This document shows positions 12,193 through 27,100 of a DNA stretch of 64,000 nucleotides, in pieces. The number at the start of each line of letters is the position of its first letter. Within the stretch, counting starts at the first letter, position 1. Below the pieces are notes generated by a model, which made no database searches, was not told the DNA's origin, and saw nothing but the letters and a program-made list of their open reading frames with translations. Position numbers and translations under genes: made by a program. Source of the DNA: Schistosoma haematobium (lineage: Eukaryota; Platyhelminthes; Trematoda; Strigeidida; Schistosomatidae). The stretch spans positions 31,392,616 through 31,456,615 of the forward strand of contig NC_067196.1 in the NCBI RefSeq assembly GCF_000699445.3. The letters run 5' to 3'.

Positions 12193-15100
12193 ATGGCTGT
12201 TGTTCAGTACTTGAGAGGTTTAGATCTATCTGGCATCAATTTTGAAAAGCACAAAGATCTTTTAGATAAACAGAGAGTTGCTCGACGTACTCAAAATAAT
12301 ACTGAAAATGATAATTCATCCCTTCCTCTTCCTTCAATATGGCCTTCTACTGAAATACTTCAAGATATGTGCCGTTTACAATGGTTAAAATTAAAAAACG
12401 TCGGTTTAAAAGAGAGATTTTTACCAAAAGAAATAACACATTTAGAACAGTTGGAAAGTTTATCTTTAGTTCGAAATGAATTAACTTCTTTATGTTCTAT
12501 CAAAGGTTGGCCAAATGTTTTACCTAGTCTACGAATGATTACTTGTCGTAAAAATGAATTAACAAGTCGAGATGCTATTCCTGCTGATTTATTTGAGTGT
12601 AATAATCTTCAAGTAAGTCACAGTGATACAGATGCATATAATCTTCCTCTTCTTCTACTGTTTGAGTCCAAAGATCTCATTACTTTATTTCCTTTTTATA
12701 ATTAGTCTTTTCCAGTACTGCCAATACTGCTACTACTTATTCTATTCTGTCGATATGTATTGAAATAATTTTATCTTACTATGCCAGTATGATGTGGCAA
12801 CTCTAACAGATTGACATATATATCATGTTCTACTTTGCATATGATTAAGTAACTGACAGAAGATGTCTAGAGTTTATTCGCACAATTCTCATGAATAATT
12901 TGGTACGATTGTTCTTTCATATTTTCTTACTCTAAAGATTTCGGCTACTTCTATATGCTTCGGGATCGGTAATAGCAATAAACATGAGGCATTATTTCAT
13001 TATTTACAGCTCTACCTTACCCTTCTCTTTCAATCCGTTCCGCTTCGATCTGGGTAACCTGATCACTGTTCCACTAGCTACTATACAATGTTTATTTATT
13101 TAAAACATATAAACATTGATACAAGGAGGCACCAAATACATACGCTCCACACTTCTTCATTCGATTTATATAGGGGCTGGAGTACTGCACGGGCACCCAA
13201 ACCGAAGCAGTCAGTTTTCTTAGGAGGCATTCCTCGAGCCTTTGACCTAGAGGTCTTATCCGTAAGACAGTCGAGTAACGTTAGGTGATGCAGTTTCACT
13301 GTGGCCGATGATCAGCAATAGGTTCATACGCCATTTGTTCCTTCAGGATCATGGAGCTTATGTGCACCATTGATTTGGAATCAGAGTTTTACAACTCCTC
13401 TGGGTGGATCCTCCGTATCAGCCAACCCGATTAAAGCACCGGACATTCGCTTTTAGTTTTCTCAATTTCGTAAAAAATCACGCAGCGAAAAGACAGTGAT
13501 TAGGACTTCCCTGATAGTGGCTGTATACGCGTGGCCATGTGAGAGCAGTTTGAGAGGGAGAGTTTACTCTCCACACCCTTGACTGTACATTTGGGGGCAT
13601 CATACAATGCGTGGTCTTAAAGCCGTGTATATAAACTTGTGCTCGGCTACAATCAAAGTGTTTTTACATAATACAGATTGATCTTGTTAATATTCTGCAG
13701 ATTCAGTAGAATACCATAAAGTTACAAAGGCGAACTTGAAATTAGCATATTTACTATACATTTAGATAATGACATTTCGTTCGCACTTGAAGCATTTTGG
13801 ATTTGTGTTGTTTGATCTAGATTTTCTGCTATACCGCTTGAAGCTAGTACTCTGTTCCTTTGTGTAAAAATTTTATCTGCTATAAATTCACTGTCAGATT
13901 CATGGAATTCACAGTTAATAGTTTTTTTCTACCTACTATTATTATTTGACTCGCTGTGAACATTTCCATCAAGCACTATTTTTTAATTTCATTTGAAGGA
14001 ACTGATATTTCTTTTGAACATGTTTAATTTCATCTCTACTACCATAACTCTTTCCAATCATTAAAATTCAAACCATACGTGGTGAATTAAATAAGTTAGG
14101 ACCCATGGTATCAATGACCCATATCCATTTGATACGATTGCTGGTAGATTGTTGTTGAAAGTTCAACGCACAGATCGCAAGAGTATACACTTTCTCTTAA
14201 CTCTATGTATATTACGTTTGGTAATTCAACTGTCTGACTAAGGTCACCGTATCTCAATAAAAGTATGTGTCAAGATCGACCCACTGCTTTTTTTAAATCA
14301 TAAAAATTTTATTTTATGAATAATTTTGAACAAGAAAGAAAAGATCTGTGAAAAACCTTTTTTCTCGTATGACATTTTATGGAATTTAGCTTTAATATAT
14401 ATTATCTTGACTATTCTCTTAATTCTAATCTCTGTGATGTATGAGAAGATTGATATCGTTTGCTAAAAACTTTAGACAAAAGAAACAAATCAGTTTGAAT
14501 TTAGATTATTAAAATATGAAGTTAATAGAGATTATTCGATTTAGAAGTAGTTTTCTTCACGGATGATCATCCTCTGCAAAAGTAATATTGACAAAATTAA
14601 GAAAGAGACCATTGTACAACTGTTCTGTGCGAGTTAAAAACTCCTTACCAATTTGCATACCCTCGGATCGACTTTCGCTGATCGTCCAACTGTTTGGGCT
14701 ATATTATAAATTTCACTTCAAGTTGAATATGTATAGGCAATTGTATTCTCATTGATTTAGTGCAAAAGTATCATGTTTCATTGAATACCTCAAATTGATT
14801 AGTATGCATCGCTGATAAATCACAAGCTAGGATATTAAACAATCGTGTCTGCGTCCTTAGGTTAACACTAGTTGTCTAGTTGACATTAATCTGTACTGAA
14901 AAGATTAAATGGAATTTTATTTAAATTATTATTAGTATTACCATGTCTTTTTTGTTTTATTGTCTTACAATATCACCTTTTCATCTATTACACTTCAGTA
15001 ATACTATTTTTAATGTTATTCTCTTTTTGTTCTATATTGTGTTTTTTGTAGGTTGTTGATTTTAGTTGTAATCAATTAACACAATTACCTAACGGAATTG

Positions 15101-18100
15101 AAAAAGCTAAAGGCTTATTAGCTTTAAATCTAAGCAACAATCAAATTGCATTAATTTCACCGGATTTATTTGTTCAATGTACAGAATTAATGTTTCTAGA
15201 TTTGGGTAATAATAAATTAGAAAATTTACCAGCACAATTGCGTCGTTGCTGTTCACTACAACAATTAATCCTTTGTAATAATCCGTTACGTCATGCTCAA
15301 CTTAGATCAGTGACAGCGTTGAAACAACTTGAGGTAAATATTCATTTTTCGGTCCAATTGAAGATTTTTTAAGAAAAAAATTATGTGTGTACTTCAGTAA
15401 TTTAAACTCACTTTTGTATTCGAAATCGATTCTCTCTAGTGGTTGGTGTGTTAAGTACTTAAATGCTTGGTAACGACTTCTAACTGCCTCTTAGTCCCCC
15501 GGCCATCTTCTTCGGTGAGAATCGAACAGAAGGTGAAAGTAGAGAATCATGGAAAGTAGCTTTACTTTTGAGGTTATTTTAAGTACAAAATATAAGGATA
15601 TTTATAGGTTTATGTGCCATTTTAATCTTCTAGGATCTTCTATGAACTTGCCAAAATCGGTAACTGTTTAATTATGATGCGATAAAACTCTTTGAGAAGT
15701 TTCTCCTAACATTGCATGAGCGAAGTTTTTTCTGCCTTTTCTAACCTTAAAAGTTTTCTGTGGAGTACTTTATGCCTCTTACTTGACAAAAGCATTTAAC
15801 TTCAGACTCTTCAGTAGTGCGCATAAAATCAATTAGTTTGTAATTATTATACTTATCATGAAAGCTTACGAATGTTCTTGGTACAATTTTGGAACGTGGG
15901 TTGTTTACAATAATAAGTAACTAACTTAATCTGTTTATAGTTTTATGAATGTTATATTAAGAATTTTCTTTGTCTATATATTTAATTCCCTGGGAACTCT
16001 TTATTCCTTTGTCTCATTTTCGATGAATTTATTATTTTATAAATAAAAATGACTATCACATCTTCATCTTACAGATGAATATATTTTTATATGATGTTTG
16101 TGTTAGTATATTTCTCCCTCAAAATTTAGTTTATCGTCAGGAACATTCATTGTTTTTTATGTTATGTTTATCAATTATATTTTAAGATACACATTCATAT
16201 AAATAAAAACCTATTGTCACTTTGAATAGAAAGTGGACTTTTTTTTCTCTATAATATATGTTTTAAAATAAATTTAGAAAATGTACTTTTTGAATACACA
16301 ATTACGCTGGTCTCTCGAAGACGTTTTTTGAGGTTAGCACTTAATGAACAATACCACTAGAAACACCGTTCTAAAATCATCTTTGATAAGAAAAAAAACA
16401 AATTAAAGTTCAATTTTTTATTGATTTCAAAGTGAATCATTACACAACTTATATTGTTTTTGTATTCTAATTCGGATTATTCAGGTGTTATAGCAAGTAT
16501 AACACTAATAAATATCTGACTTATAGTTCAATAGGTAGTTTTACTCAATTCAACTAGTTCTGTAACATGGTAACAATTTTTTTTAGTTTACTTCAATAGG
16601 AATTCATTTTCCACAAATAAATCTTGTTTGAGCAGTAACCTGTTATTCGATATAATGATTTTCGTGGTAGAAAATCCTAATATTTAAATAATCGTGATTA
16701 TATAATTTTTTTACACCTTTGATTTATGTTACTGTGTTGTTTTTTTTCTTCATTTTTTAGGTTTTAAATTTATCAGGTACTGAACGAAGACCGGACAATA
16801 TACCAAATGAATTAGATAAATTAGAACGTCTTATTGAATTAGATTTGTCCTGTAATTTCCTGACAAAAATTCCTGAACCAGTTTTATCGGTATGTTTCTG
16901 TATGAATATTTAGGTTTTCTTATTTATTTCTAAACCTTTGAATAAGAAAATAAAATTTAATCTTGATGGAAATTAACTGTTCTCTTGAAAGTACTTGAAA
17001 TTTATTATTATTATTATTATTATCTACTTAATATATTAAATATTCCAAAGCGATCTGGTTTATTTAAATTTATAATTGTCATCAATTTTAAGTCAATCGA
17101 AGGTACATTCATTTTAATGTCCAAGAAAAAACTATAATTTTTCAATGCTAATTTTTTTTTAATTAGTTAAATGCTAAAAAAGAAGACAACAAAGTCGTAA
17201 TTAGTTAATGGTATCCTGTTGATATTGTCTTTAAGCTGTAAATTATACACAGAAAATATGTTTATAGTTTAAGAAAATTTGTAAATAAATAGAATAATTT
17301 TTAGTTTTTAAGTGTATAAACTAGTTCATTATGAAAATATATTCTAAAAGTAATAAATTCATTGAATAACATTTATGTAAATTAAATTAAATGTCTAGTG
17401 TATTAAACTAATAACAATTTAATAGTTGAAATCATGAGTCAATTGAAGCTAGGCCACCATGGAAAATCTGGGAGCACTGGATGGCCGTCTCGTCCTAGTA
17501 TGGGACTCCTCAGCAGTACGCGTTCACGATCCCGTCCCCTTCCGCGAGATTCGAACCCAGGACCTATCAGTCTCGCGCGCGAGCGCTTAACCATTAGACC
17601 ACTGGGCAGGCATTCAACGGTGTTAATGTCTAACTCCAACCAATCCACGAAATTGCGCCACTGTACACCATTGTCTTCAGTGAGCTGATATCTCACAACT
17701 GATCTGGTTGAACTCCACTGGTCACGGCTTCTCACTAGAACTCCAGGAATGTCTCTCGGAGTTAGTCACTAGTGAGCAGATGATTATTATCAGAATAGGT
17801 TTTGTGGAGATTTTAGAAATTTAAATTTCCAGTGCTTCCAGGTTATTCATGGTGGTCTCGCTTCAATTAACTCATGATTTCAACTATCGGAATTTCTAAA
17901 ACCTCCACAAAACCCCTTCTGATAATAACGATTTAGTTAAATAATTAAATGTCAGTTTATGTCCAACTAAAAAAATCATTTACTTATTAAATATTTGTTT
18001 TGTCTAATAAAAATTTCATTACAATTAACTAAATTATGATTAATCTATTATATGTAAGATTAGTTCCTTAATTCTTATTATCAACTTGCGGTGACATAAT

Positions 18101-21100
18101 AACTCTATCTACTTAAAATTGGAAATAAAAAACAAGTGTTAGTTCCTCACATTTATAATAATAAATCACGATATTTATTGTTTAAGGAATTAATCATAAT
18201 CAACTAAGCGGATAGAATAATTCACATTAATTTGCATGTTTACATTTGCAAATGCATTTTATCTAAGATGTGTTTAATTCATTGAATCATCGGATTTCAT
18301 AGTTGTTTGTTTAGTCTATTAATATAACTAATTTCATGAATAATAAGTTAATCCAATGTTATGTCTCTCTAATATTCGAATAAAGCCAAAACTGTAACTG
18401 AGGTAGAATGAATAAGATTTTATTTTGTTTTGTGATTTTTCTTCAACTGCTTATAATCATATATATTCTTAATTTTTCCCTTATTGTTTGTTACATCTTA
18501 CAACATTGTCAATAATGAAAATCACAACGATAAAACTGTGCAAAAAAACGCCAACAATAATAACAATGGTCATAAATGTGACAACGAAATTACAGCTTAA
18601 AAATCTTCGTAAACTAAATTTAGCGCATAATGAATTATCAGATTTATCCACTTTAACTGGTGACTGGCCTAAACTGGAATACCTTAATCTTAGTTATAAT
18701 CAGTTAATTCATTTACCAACCGGATTAATTCGTTTGTCATGTTTACGTAAATTATATGTGAATAATAATCAGTTGACATTTGGTGGTATACCTTCAGGAA
18801 TTGGTAAATTACAAGATTTGGAAATATTCGATGCATCACACAATGAATTGGAGACTATACCAGAAAGTAAGTTGTTTTAGCTTTTCATAGGTAATCGTTA
18901 AAAACTGCTATATGACTTTTTTCCATAATGGGCTTCACAAACTGATATTTGCTGAAGAAATTAAATTTCGTTAAATATAATTCAGTAGCATTGTTCTTCA
19001 TAGACTTTTACTGCAGAAAGTCTTATCATTGTAACCATAGGACTGAATGTTTTGTTATGTGGTAATAATATTCCCTCACCATTTAGTAATTATGGTTTGG
19101 TAATTCTTTTGTAAAAAAATTAGACAAGCCACATAAAGATCACTTTTTAACTTTGGTAGACTATCACTAATTCCCGGAATTTCAGTAAAGAGCCATGTCT
19201 TGTGGAGTTCAATCATTTAGATTGTGAAGCCGCTACTCACCAAGAGAGTTGGAAAATGGTTGTACAATGTCGTGAATTGATTGATGTTATACATATAAAC
19301 CATCAAATGCTGCTTCACTAGTCTAAAGGTTAAACTCTCTCAGTAGGACCAGGTGGTTCTGTGTTCGATTTCTAGTAGGGTCGTGAAAATACAATTCTGA
19401 TTAGTTAATGAAACGGGACAGCTATCTAGTCCTTCCTGAATTTCGGTGGTTCGTTAACTGATTTCATTCTGTGATATAGGTTACGTAGATTAATTTTTGC
19501 TCGTATATTATGCATATAGGTTCATTTTGATGAATCATTTCATCCCTTCTTGCCAGGTCTATGTCGGTGTGGTCGTTTAAAACGTCTGATACTGAACTCA
19601 AATCGTCTTCTTACACTTCCTGATGCTATTCATTATTTGAAAGAATCTTTAGATGTTTTTGAAGTTGACAATAATCCTCAATTGAAAATACCACCGAAAC
19701 CACCCGAGTTACAGAAAGGTGCAGGTCTAGCTTTTTATAACATTGATTTCTCACTGGACGCCCAACTACGTATGATGCGTGGGAAACCAGCTTTAAATAC
19801 TGAAACGATTCATCATCCAAAGGTAACGTGTTACGGTTGTTAGTGTTCTGTTTTAATAATGTTTACACTTATTTATATAACCTTATTTATAACTTTGATT
19901 ACATTTTCGTGATTGTTATTCCTCAACGAAATTATTAATCAGTTTAATTAACGTTCTGATCTATGTATGTGATAATTGGATTATTTAGTTCATTTGTATA
20001 TGTTTGTTTGAATAATCATATGTTATCCTTCTTCCGACAAAGGAATGAGTTTACTGCGTAGCAGTTCTGTTTGTCGTAGTCTACGGTCGCGAAACATGGC
20101 AATTATTATTAGAGGATATTTTTAGGTTACTAGTATTCGATCATAGGTGTTTTTGAAGCATGAGATGTCTGGTGTAGGATCAGGTTGGAAGACGTTTAGG
20201 GGCACCCCAAACCAATATGTAGCCTCAGTCTATGAATTCATTGAAAATTAGACTGAGCCATTGTAATATATATAGAATACCGTGTTGTGGTATGTGATTA
20301 TCGTACCCAGTGGTTAAAGATTTTGGGCCATTTGGCTCAGAGTCATTCGTAATGACATAGATCCATTCACTAATTGCATTCCTTGAAAACCTGAGTCTTG
20401 AAGTCTCTTTATACCTCCATTTTCTTTTTCTATACTTATTTCTACTACTACTGAAACTGGTGCTACTTCTACAACTCTGGAATTTCTCTTCAAATAGTTT
20501 TATTTCACTTTTCTATTACGATATAGCAACTTGAATGAATACATATAAGCGTCAAGTTTTATTTTGCATATGACTGACTGATTCACTTGGAGATACCACT
20601 ATGTATTGTCATGTAAAAGGAATGTAAAATACACATTTAGCCCCCCAAATATTTCACTGTGCTGTAGATTATTTGATAATTGGTATGTAATAATAGGTCC
20701 AACATATGCGACCAAGTTAATTGAATTTTTTATATGGCTTTGGACCACTTCCATTAGGCTAATCGGAACGCTGGAAATTCCTGAAAAAATGCTTATAAGT
20801 TGTGATAGTGTAATAATTTTGTGATGATTTTTTGCTAACATAGAATGACTGTAGTTTCGAAATTGATGTCTTCCCTATAAAAACCTCGTTTTTTAATCAT
20901 AAGTTTTTGTTAATTTGATTTAACAGGATCCGGCTGCTCGGTTACGACGTCTCAGAAGGCGTCGAGGAGGTGTCGGAAAAGATAGTAAATGTGTACTTGA
21001 AGGTATGCAACGAATAGCTAAAGAAAAAGAAGAACTACTTGAAAAAAAGGAACATGAGGTTGAAGAAGAAACACGTAAATTGGCGGCTAGACGTTGGCAA

Positions 21101-24100
21101 GATTTGTTGGCCAGACCACGACTCGATTATACAGGAATTTTTGACGAGGCATGTGAGCTTCAATTTTATTGGTCTTTATATTACTATTTAACTGACAACT
21201 CACGATCATTTTAAAAATACTTTTTATATGAAGTAGCTACATAAATAATTGTTCACACACATGCACAAAAAATTTCATGTTATTTGTCGTTAGTCAACTA
21301 GATCCTCTAGACATAACCCTTGGAGTTCAATATACCATCCTGTAACAATTTGTACTGCACATATTGTCTAAACCTTTGCTATTATGTAGAAGTACAAGAT
21401 GATTAGTGTCATCTTCTTATGATATTCATTCAACAGATGTTAAAGATTTTAGTATTTTTCGTTCTTCTAACTGATTAAAATACTGTTAATAACCCAAAAA
21501 TAATTATTGTAACGCGCATTAATATACGTTTCCTTATATAAACTTTCAGGATACTGGTATAAATCCTGGTGTGCAGATGTGGGAATTAGATCAGTTTTAT
21601 CCTAAACGTGTTGAAGATGATATTTTACAAGGTCATTTGCTTAATGGTGATTGTTATGTTATCTTACAAACTACTATAAGTAATAATCAAGTATTTGAAT
21701 GGACTATATATTATTGGATTGGTTCTCGTTCAACGAAAGATAAGCAGACTTGTGCAGCTATTCATGCTGTAAATCTACGTAATTTCCTTGGCGCTGAATG
21801 TCGAACTAAACGTGAAGAAGAAGGAGATGAATCTTCAGAATTTATAGCATTATTCGATGGCAATCTGATAGTGTTAGACGGTGCTCGTGGTGAGACTGGA
21901 TTTATTCATGTTGAGGATGATGTTGTAGTACCCAGATTTTATAGGTATTTAATTAGTGTTATTTGTTCAGCATAATTTCATTTTTTTTATCTCAAAATGT
22001 TATTATTATTCATCTATAAGGTTGGATGAGGCGTTTTATCGAATATTTTCTTTTGTAATACTCCTAAGTCACTATTCAGTTTTATCGAAAATTCAATATT
22101 TTTTGATAATTAGTGTTACTAGGTAGAAGAGTATATGTATACATTATTTGAGTACACAATAAATTCCATGATGTCTCTTTCATTCTAATAATATAATATA
22201 CAGTGACGTAAAACCTTTTGAGTTGTTTATAATCTTTAACTTCGAATTTCACGATCACTTTGTCGGTTTATTCGTCTTATATTTATTCTTGCCCAGTTAT
22301 TTATCATTTTATAAGCTATATTATGTTGGTTGTATGCTATATCTTTAAATTATAGCTGAAATTCCTTGATTACAGTACGGTCAGTCACTCGGTAGTCCTA
22401 TCTTCAAAAAGCTTCTTTTTTATCCTTAGTTTAGTCCAGTCATTTAGACATTCTATCAAGTCGTCTCAGCTGTCATAAAATTATATGTTTGAAATAGCCC
22501 CCTCACTAGTATTTGCTTTTTACAAATATCTCCATTGTTTTTTTATTCTCACGTTTGTTTTTATTGAATGTATTAATTCTAAGCATAATGCATTATGATC
22601 TGTGCTGCATAAATTTTTTAAGTATAAGTTTGTTTTGTTAGTTGACTCGTGATCTATTTGATAGTCAGATTCTTAACTCACTGGTTTACTAGTACAGGTC
22701 ATTATGGACTGAATGATCATTTTTTGTTGAGCTCAGATTACGGACGCAACTAATATCTAATTTTACACTCTTTCTTAAAATAATCATTTTTGTTCACATT
22801 TTTCTACTCTTATGTAGGTTATTCGGTACAGAGAAACGTTTGAAAATTGTCTCAATGCCATTAACTCATCTCAGTTTAGATTCTAAATTCAGTTATCTAC
22901 TTGATGCTCAATCTCATCTCTATTTATGGATAGGAAAAAATTCACGTTCTATTATACAAACTAAAGGACGATTATTAGCTGAAAAAATTTCAGTTCGTGA
23001 ACGTCGAGGTGAAGCATCCATTCATATTGAACCGGAAACTCGTGAATCCAATGCATTTTGGGCTATTATAACCGGTGTTTGGCTTCCTGCACCACTGCCG
23101 AAACCAACTACTAATTCAGACCAAAAAGATCATATAATTAAACCTTTAGATAATCATGATGAGAATAAAGAAATCAATTATCCACCTGCTCCGGTAGTCC
23201 AACCACCGAAAGTAGTGTCTCGTGACTTCATCCCTACGGACTGGCAGCTACCTCAACCTATTTTATATGATGTTCAAATGGGAAGAGGTTATTTAGAATT
23301 ACCACAAGTAAGCATTTCATTGCAAATATTGTCTTCCTGGATTATTATTTTATCATACACTTATTCATTACAATTTTACTTTTTTATATCTTATTTGACG
23401 TATTATTGCAAATGAAAATGATTAATTATATATCTATATTTTTTTTAGGTAGAACTTGAAAATGGTCTTTTGTCTAAACGATTATTAGATTCAAAACATG
23501 TTTATATACTTGATAGTGGTGGTCAGTTATTTTTATGGATGGGTGAGAAATCTTCGAAGTTCCTTCGATTTGCTGGTTATAAATTAGCATTACAACTTAT
23601 GGGTTTAATGCCTAGAAGTCGTTTAGGTGGACTTGAATTATTATTTACTGAATCAAATATGTCTACACTAACACAAACACTATTAAATAATGATCATGTG
23701 GATTGGTGGAATGATTTTACAGATTCATTGCTTCAACCGTGTACACAAGGAGCTGAGACTCAAGTAAGTGAATTCTAGTTGTCATTTTAATATACGGTTG
23801 AGTTCTATCAAACGCTATTATAAGATAACAAGACCATTTATTTCGTAGGACAGAGTTTGAATTGTTTATTCTGGTTGACGCTTTTTAGCAAGGTTGTTTT
23901 CTATGGGGTGGGGTTGCTGACCCGATGCCCAACCCTCCTCCTTTAAGTGGCCTTAGGACTGTCATTGTTTCTAGAAGAGCTACAACCGGAGCTTTGTGAT
24001 TCTTATTCGTTAAAACAACAAATAGTCACCCTTTCGTAGCTCTTCACAGCAGTTAAAGTTGTTTCAAAAACAGTATATTAACTCGAATGTTATGAATTCA

Positions 24101-27100
24101 TTGACTTTATGTGATCTCTTCAATTCTTTACAACTTCGAAACAACAATATTGATTCGTAAAAATGGATGTACATACTTTAGGTCATATTTACAAAAAAGA
24201 TTAAAGTTTGATATAAAATAGAATTTGATTAAGAAAATAAGTCATAAATATTAATAAATCAACTATATGAAAATTTTAGAAGACAAAGTTGCGAAGCGTT
24301 CGGAGACAAATTTTCAGAAGTGGAAACTGAATGCCAAAATTTAGGTATTATCAGCTATAGAGCCGAAATACGAGTAAAGCACAAATAAAAATTAGACAGA
24401 AATTGTAATCGAATAAATGAAATATACTGTTACTAATGAATGAACACTGAGGTCACTAGGACAATCCAAGAATGAAAACAGTATCATTTTTAAATTCATG
24501 AATTTCCTTTATGTTTTTTAATGATGGTGTCATCGGCAAATCACATTGAAGAGATGGTTATTGTGTGCACCTCTGAGTGTACCTTCTGCAACGTAAGACT
24601 ATTGTCTCACAGTGATGAGCATTTTATATTCATGAACTTACCAGTAAAAGTTATATAATTACGGTAATTGATCAACTTCACGTCGGTACTGTTATCTATG
24701 CTACATTCACATCACCTCTATATGTAAATGCGATTTTATTGTTTGCTTCAGTCATTTGCTTCAGAATCATTTTGAATTTTCGTCTCTTCAAGAAATTACC
24801 CAGCTGATTTTACGCTTTAACTGAATATTGTGACATTCACATCAAACTCTTATCACGTGACGATAATAGATATACCATTTTTAACGTAGTACAACTGTCC
24901 TTGCTACTGTGCTAGGATGGAGTAGAATATATCTTGACAAATAGTATCCCATAATGTAATTCATACCACATAGACAGTATCAGTTTTCAATTATATGATT
25001 ACTAGATCATGTGCAAGTGGCTAACTGACAATATTCGACCATATTTTTTAGTATCATCAGTTCAATGTTTCCGAATTTCCACTCGTTCTCAATCTTTGAT
25101 ATTCAAAATGGTTTTTCTCATTCGATACGACATTATTCATGTTAGTAGCGCTTTGCATGATAATAATCACATTTTTAAAATCAATATTGTTTTTGGCTTG
25201 TTTAAGATTTTCAAGTGTCAATTTTGTGATTGGGATGAGGCTTTAGCTGTAGATTTTACCCGTACTGCTGATTCTGTAGCACGTCGTGGAGTGGATATCA
25301 ATCAAATTTTAGAAAAAGATAAACCAGTTACTGATCTTCGAGCATTATTAGCACCTAGAGAAACACCACTTACCAATGAAGAAGCTCTACAAATGATGGC
25401 TGAATGGAATGATGAATTAATTGAACCACCAGAAGAAAATATTGTAGAGTCAAGCAGTGCTTTACAACAATTTATAATGGTTGATGGGAAATGGAATCTT
25501 GTGGAAAATCGTTGGTTTGGACAATTCTTCAATCAAGATTCGTATATTCTAATTGCACGCTATTGGGTAATGAATATGAATGCATATATATATATATATA
25601 TATATATATCCTTTTCATGCTTTTATCTCGAGTTATATACTTCCTTTTCATTGTTTAATTAGTTTACAACATTACTCGCAAGTCAAAATTGTTTAAAAGA
25701 ATATCTTGTGACAATGATATCGAAAAATATGATTTCATGGGGGTTAGCGGTAAAGTTGGTTATTAGACAGGTCTAATGATTGTATAAGTAGAACTTTTAG
25801 TAACTGGAATATCTCATACAATTTCTAAATTTGAATCAACTAAGAACATTGTGCTGCTACTTTTGTTTTTACTCGATATTATTGATTTGTTTAAAAGTTT
25901 AATTAATACAAACCCATTTTTTAAAGTGGACCTAAAATCTCTGGTGAATAACTATTGTTATATGTAGATTATTAATATATCAATCAGATAATGAGTAAAG
26001 TGAGATTCCGACATATGCTTGAGTGTTTGTAATTGAATTACTGATGACCACCAAGTAGTTTCGGCTAGTTAAAATTTGCATATCTTGAGACTGAAAAGTT
26101 TGAACTATTAAGTTGATAATCATAATAAACTGACTTACGCATCGCTCATTAATGTAATAAAACGTTTTATGGCTTAACGAATTTTACTTTTTATCTTGAA
26201 CAAATATTTTCCAGGATTATGATGATGAAAACAAAGAATTTTCAGAGAGTGATAATCAAGGTGATGATACTGACGAGGATTCAAATCTTACAAAAACTGT
26301 AGTCTATTTTTGGCAAGGTCGTGAAGCATCCGATTTAAGCTGGCTTCAGTTTGAATTCTCAGTTCGTAAAGATATGCAAGCTCGTCTATCACAAAATCCG
26401 GAAAATGTTAGTCGACCATTAAAAGTAGTATTTAAACGCGTAAAACAACAACAAGAAGACACTATGTTCTTAGCTCATTTTCAACGTCAGTTCATCATTC
26501 ATTCAGGCCATTATCGTGATCGTGCTGAATCATCACGTTTAGAACGAATTCAAATGTATTATATTAGAGCAAATGGTAACCTTATATCCACTCGATGTGT
26601 AGAAGTAAGTGTCCCAATCAGTTCGACCTCTTTTTAAAGAAGCAGCTGGAATTTATAGATACCAATATATTTTCTTGAAATTCTCATTATTGTAAATCCA
26701 TGTACATAATTCTGTCAAATACCTTTAAAGAATTACTACACACTCTTCCAATGATATATTTTGAGTAAATCAACTTAAACATGTTTCACATGAAAATTAA
26801 TCTTGGCTGTTTAATTTTGGGGCGTTAGGATTAAAGCATTTGTGTATTATTGATGTCAAGTTTTTGTGATGCCCCATTTCTTCTTATCGTTGATATAATT
26901 TATTTTCTCATAGTCGTAAATTTATACTATACTCATAAATTCATTTTAAGAGAAACTCAATAAGTTTCGTAAACTATTACATTAGTATTAAAATATTTCA
27001 TTTACAATGGTATTATATTTTATTAAGATGAATTTCATGTGTACCATAAGAAAATGTTTTCAGTGTTTGCTACTCTTAGAGTCTCGTAACGTGTGGGTGA

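Noticed and set aside
13088..13299. Overlapping 66- and 67-codon frames on both strands
   Set aside because: They lie within an inverted LINE 5' untranslated fragment that matches 3990-4360, so they are not genes.
17540..17610. Functional tRNA gene on the - strand
   Set aside because: A and B boxes are present, but the acceptor and anticodon arms do not pair well and it continues directly into SINE sequence. It is treated as a SINE head.
17434..17735. Arg/Ser-rich frames of 84 and 98 codons
   Set aside because: Both are translations of the SINE, its tRNA-like head and its ribozyme region, not protein genes.
25009..25206. N-terminal extension of the flightless-1 exon 10 frame
   Set aside because: Human-type colinearity (IFKCQFCDWDEALAVDF) begins at 25207 after an AG. 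The upstream hydrophobic stretch is intron.
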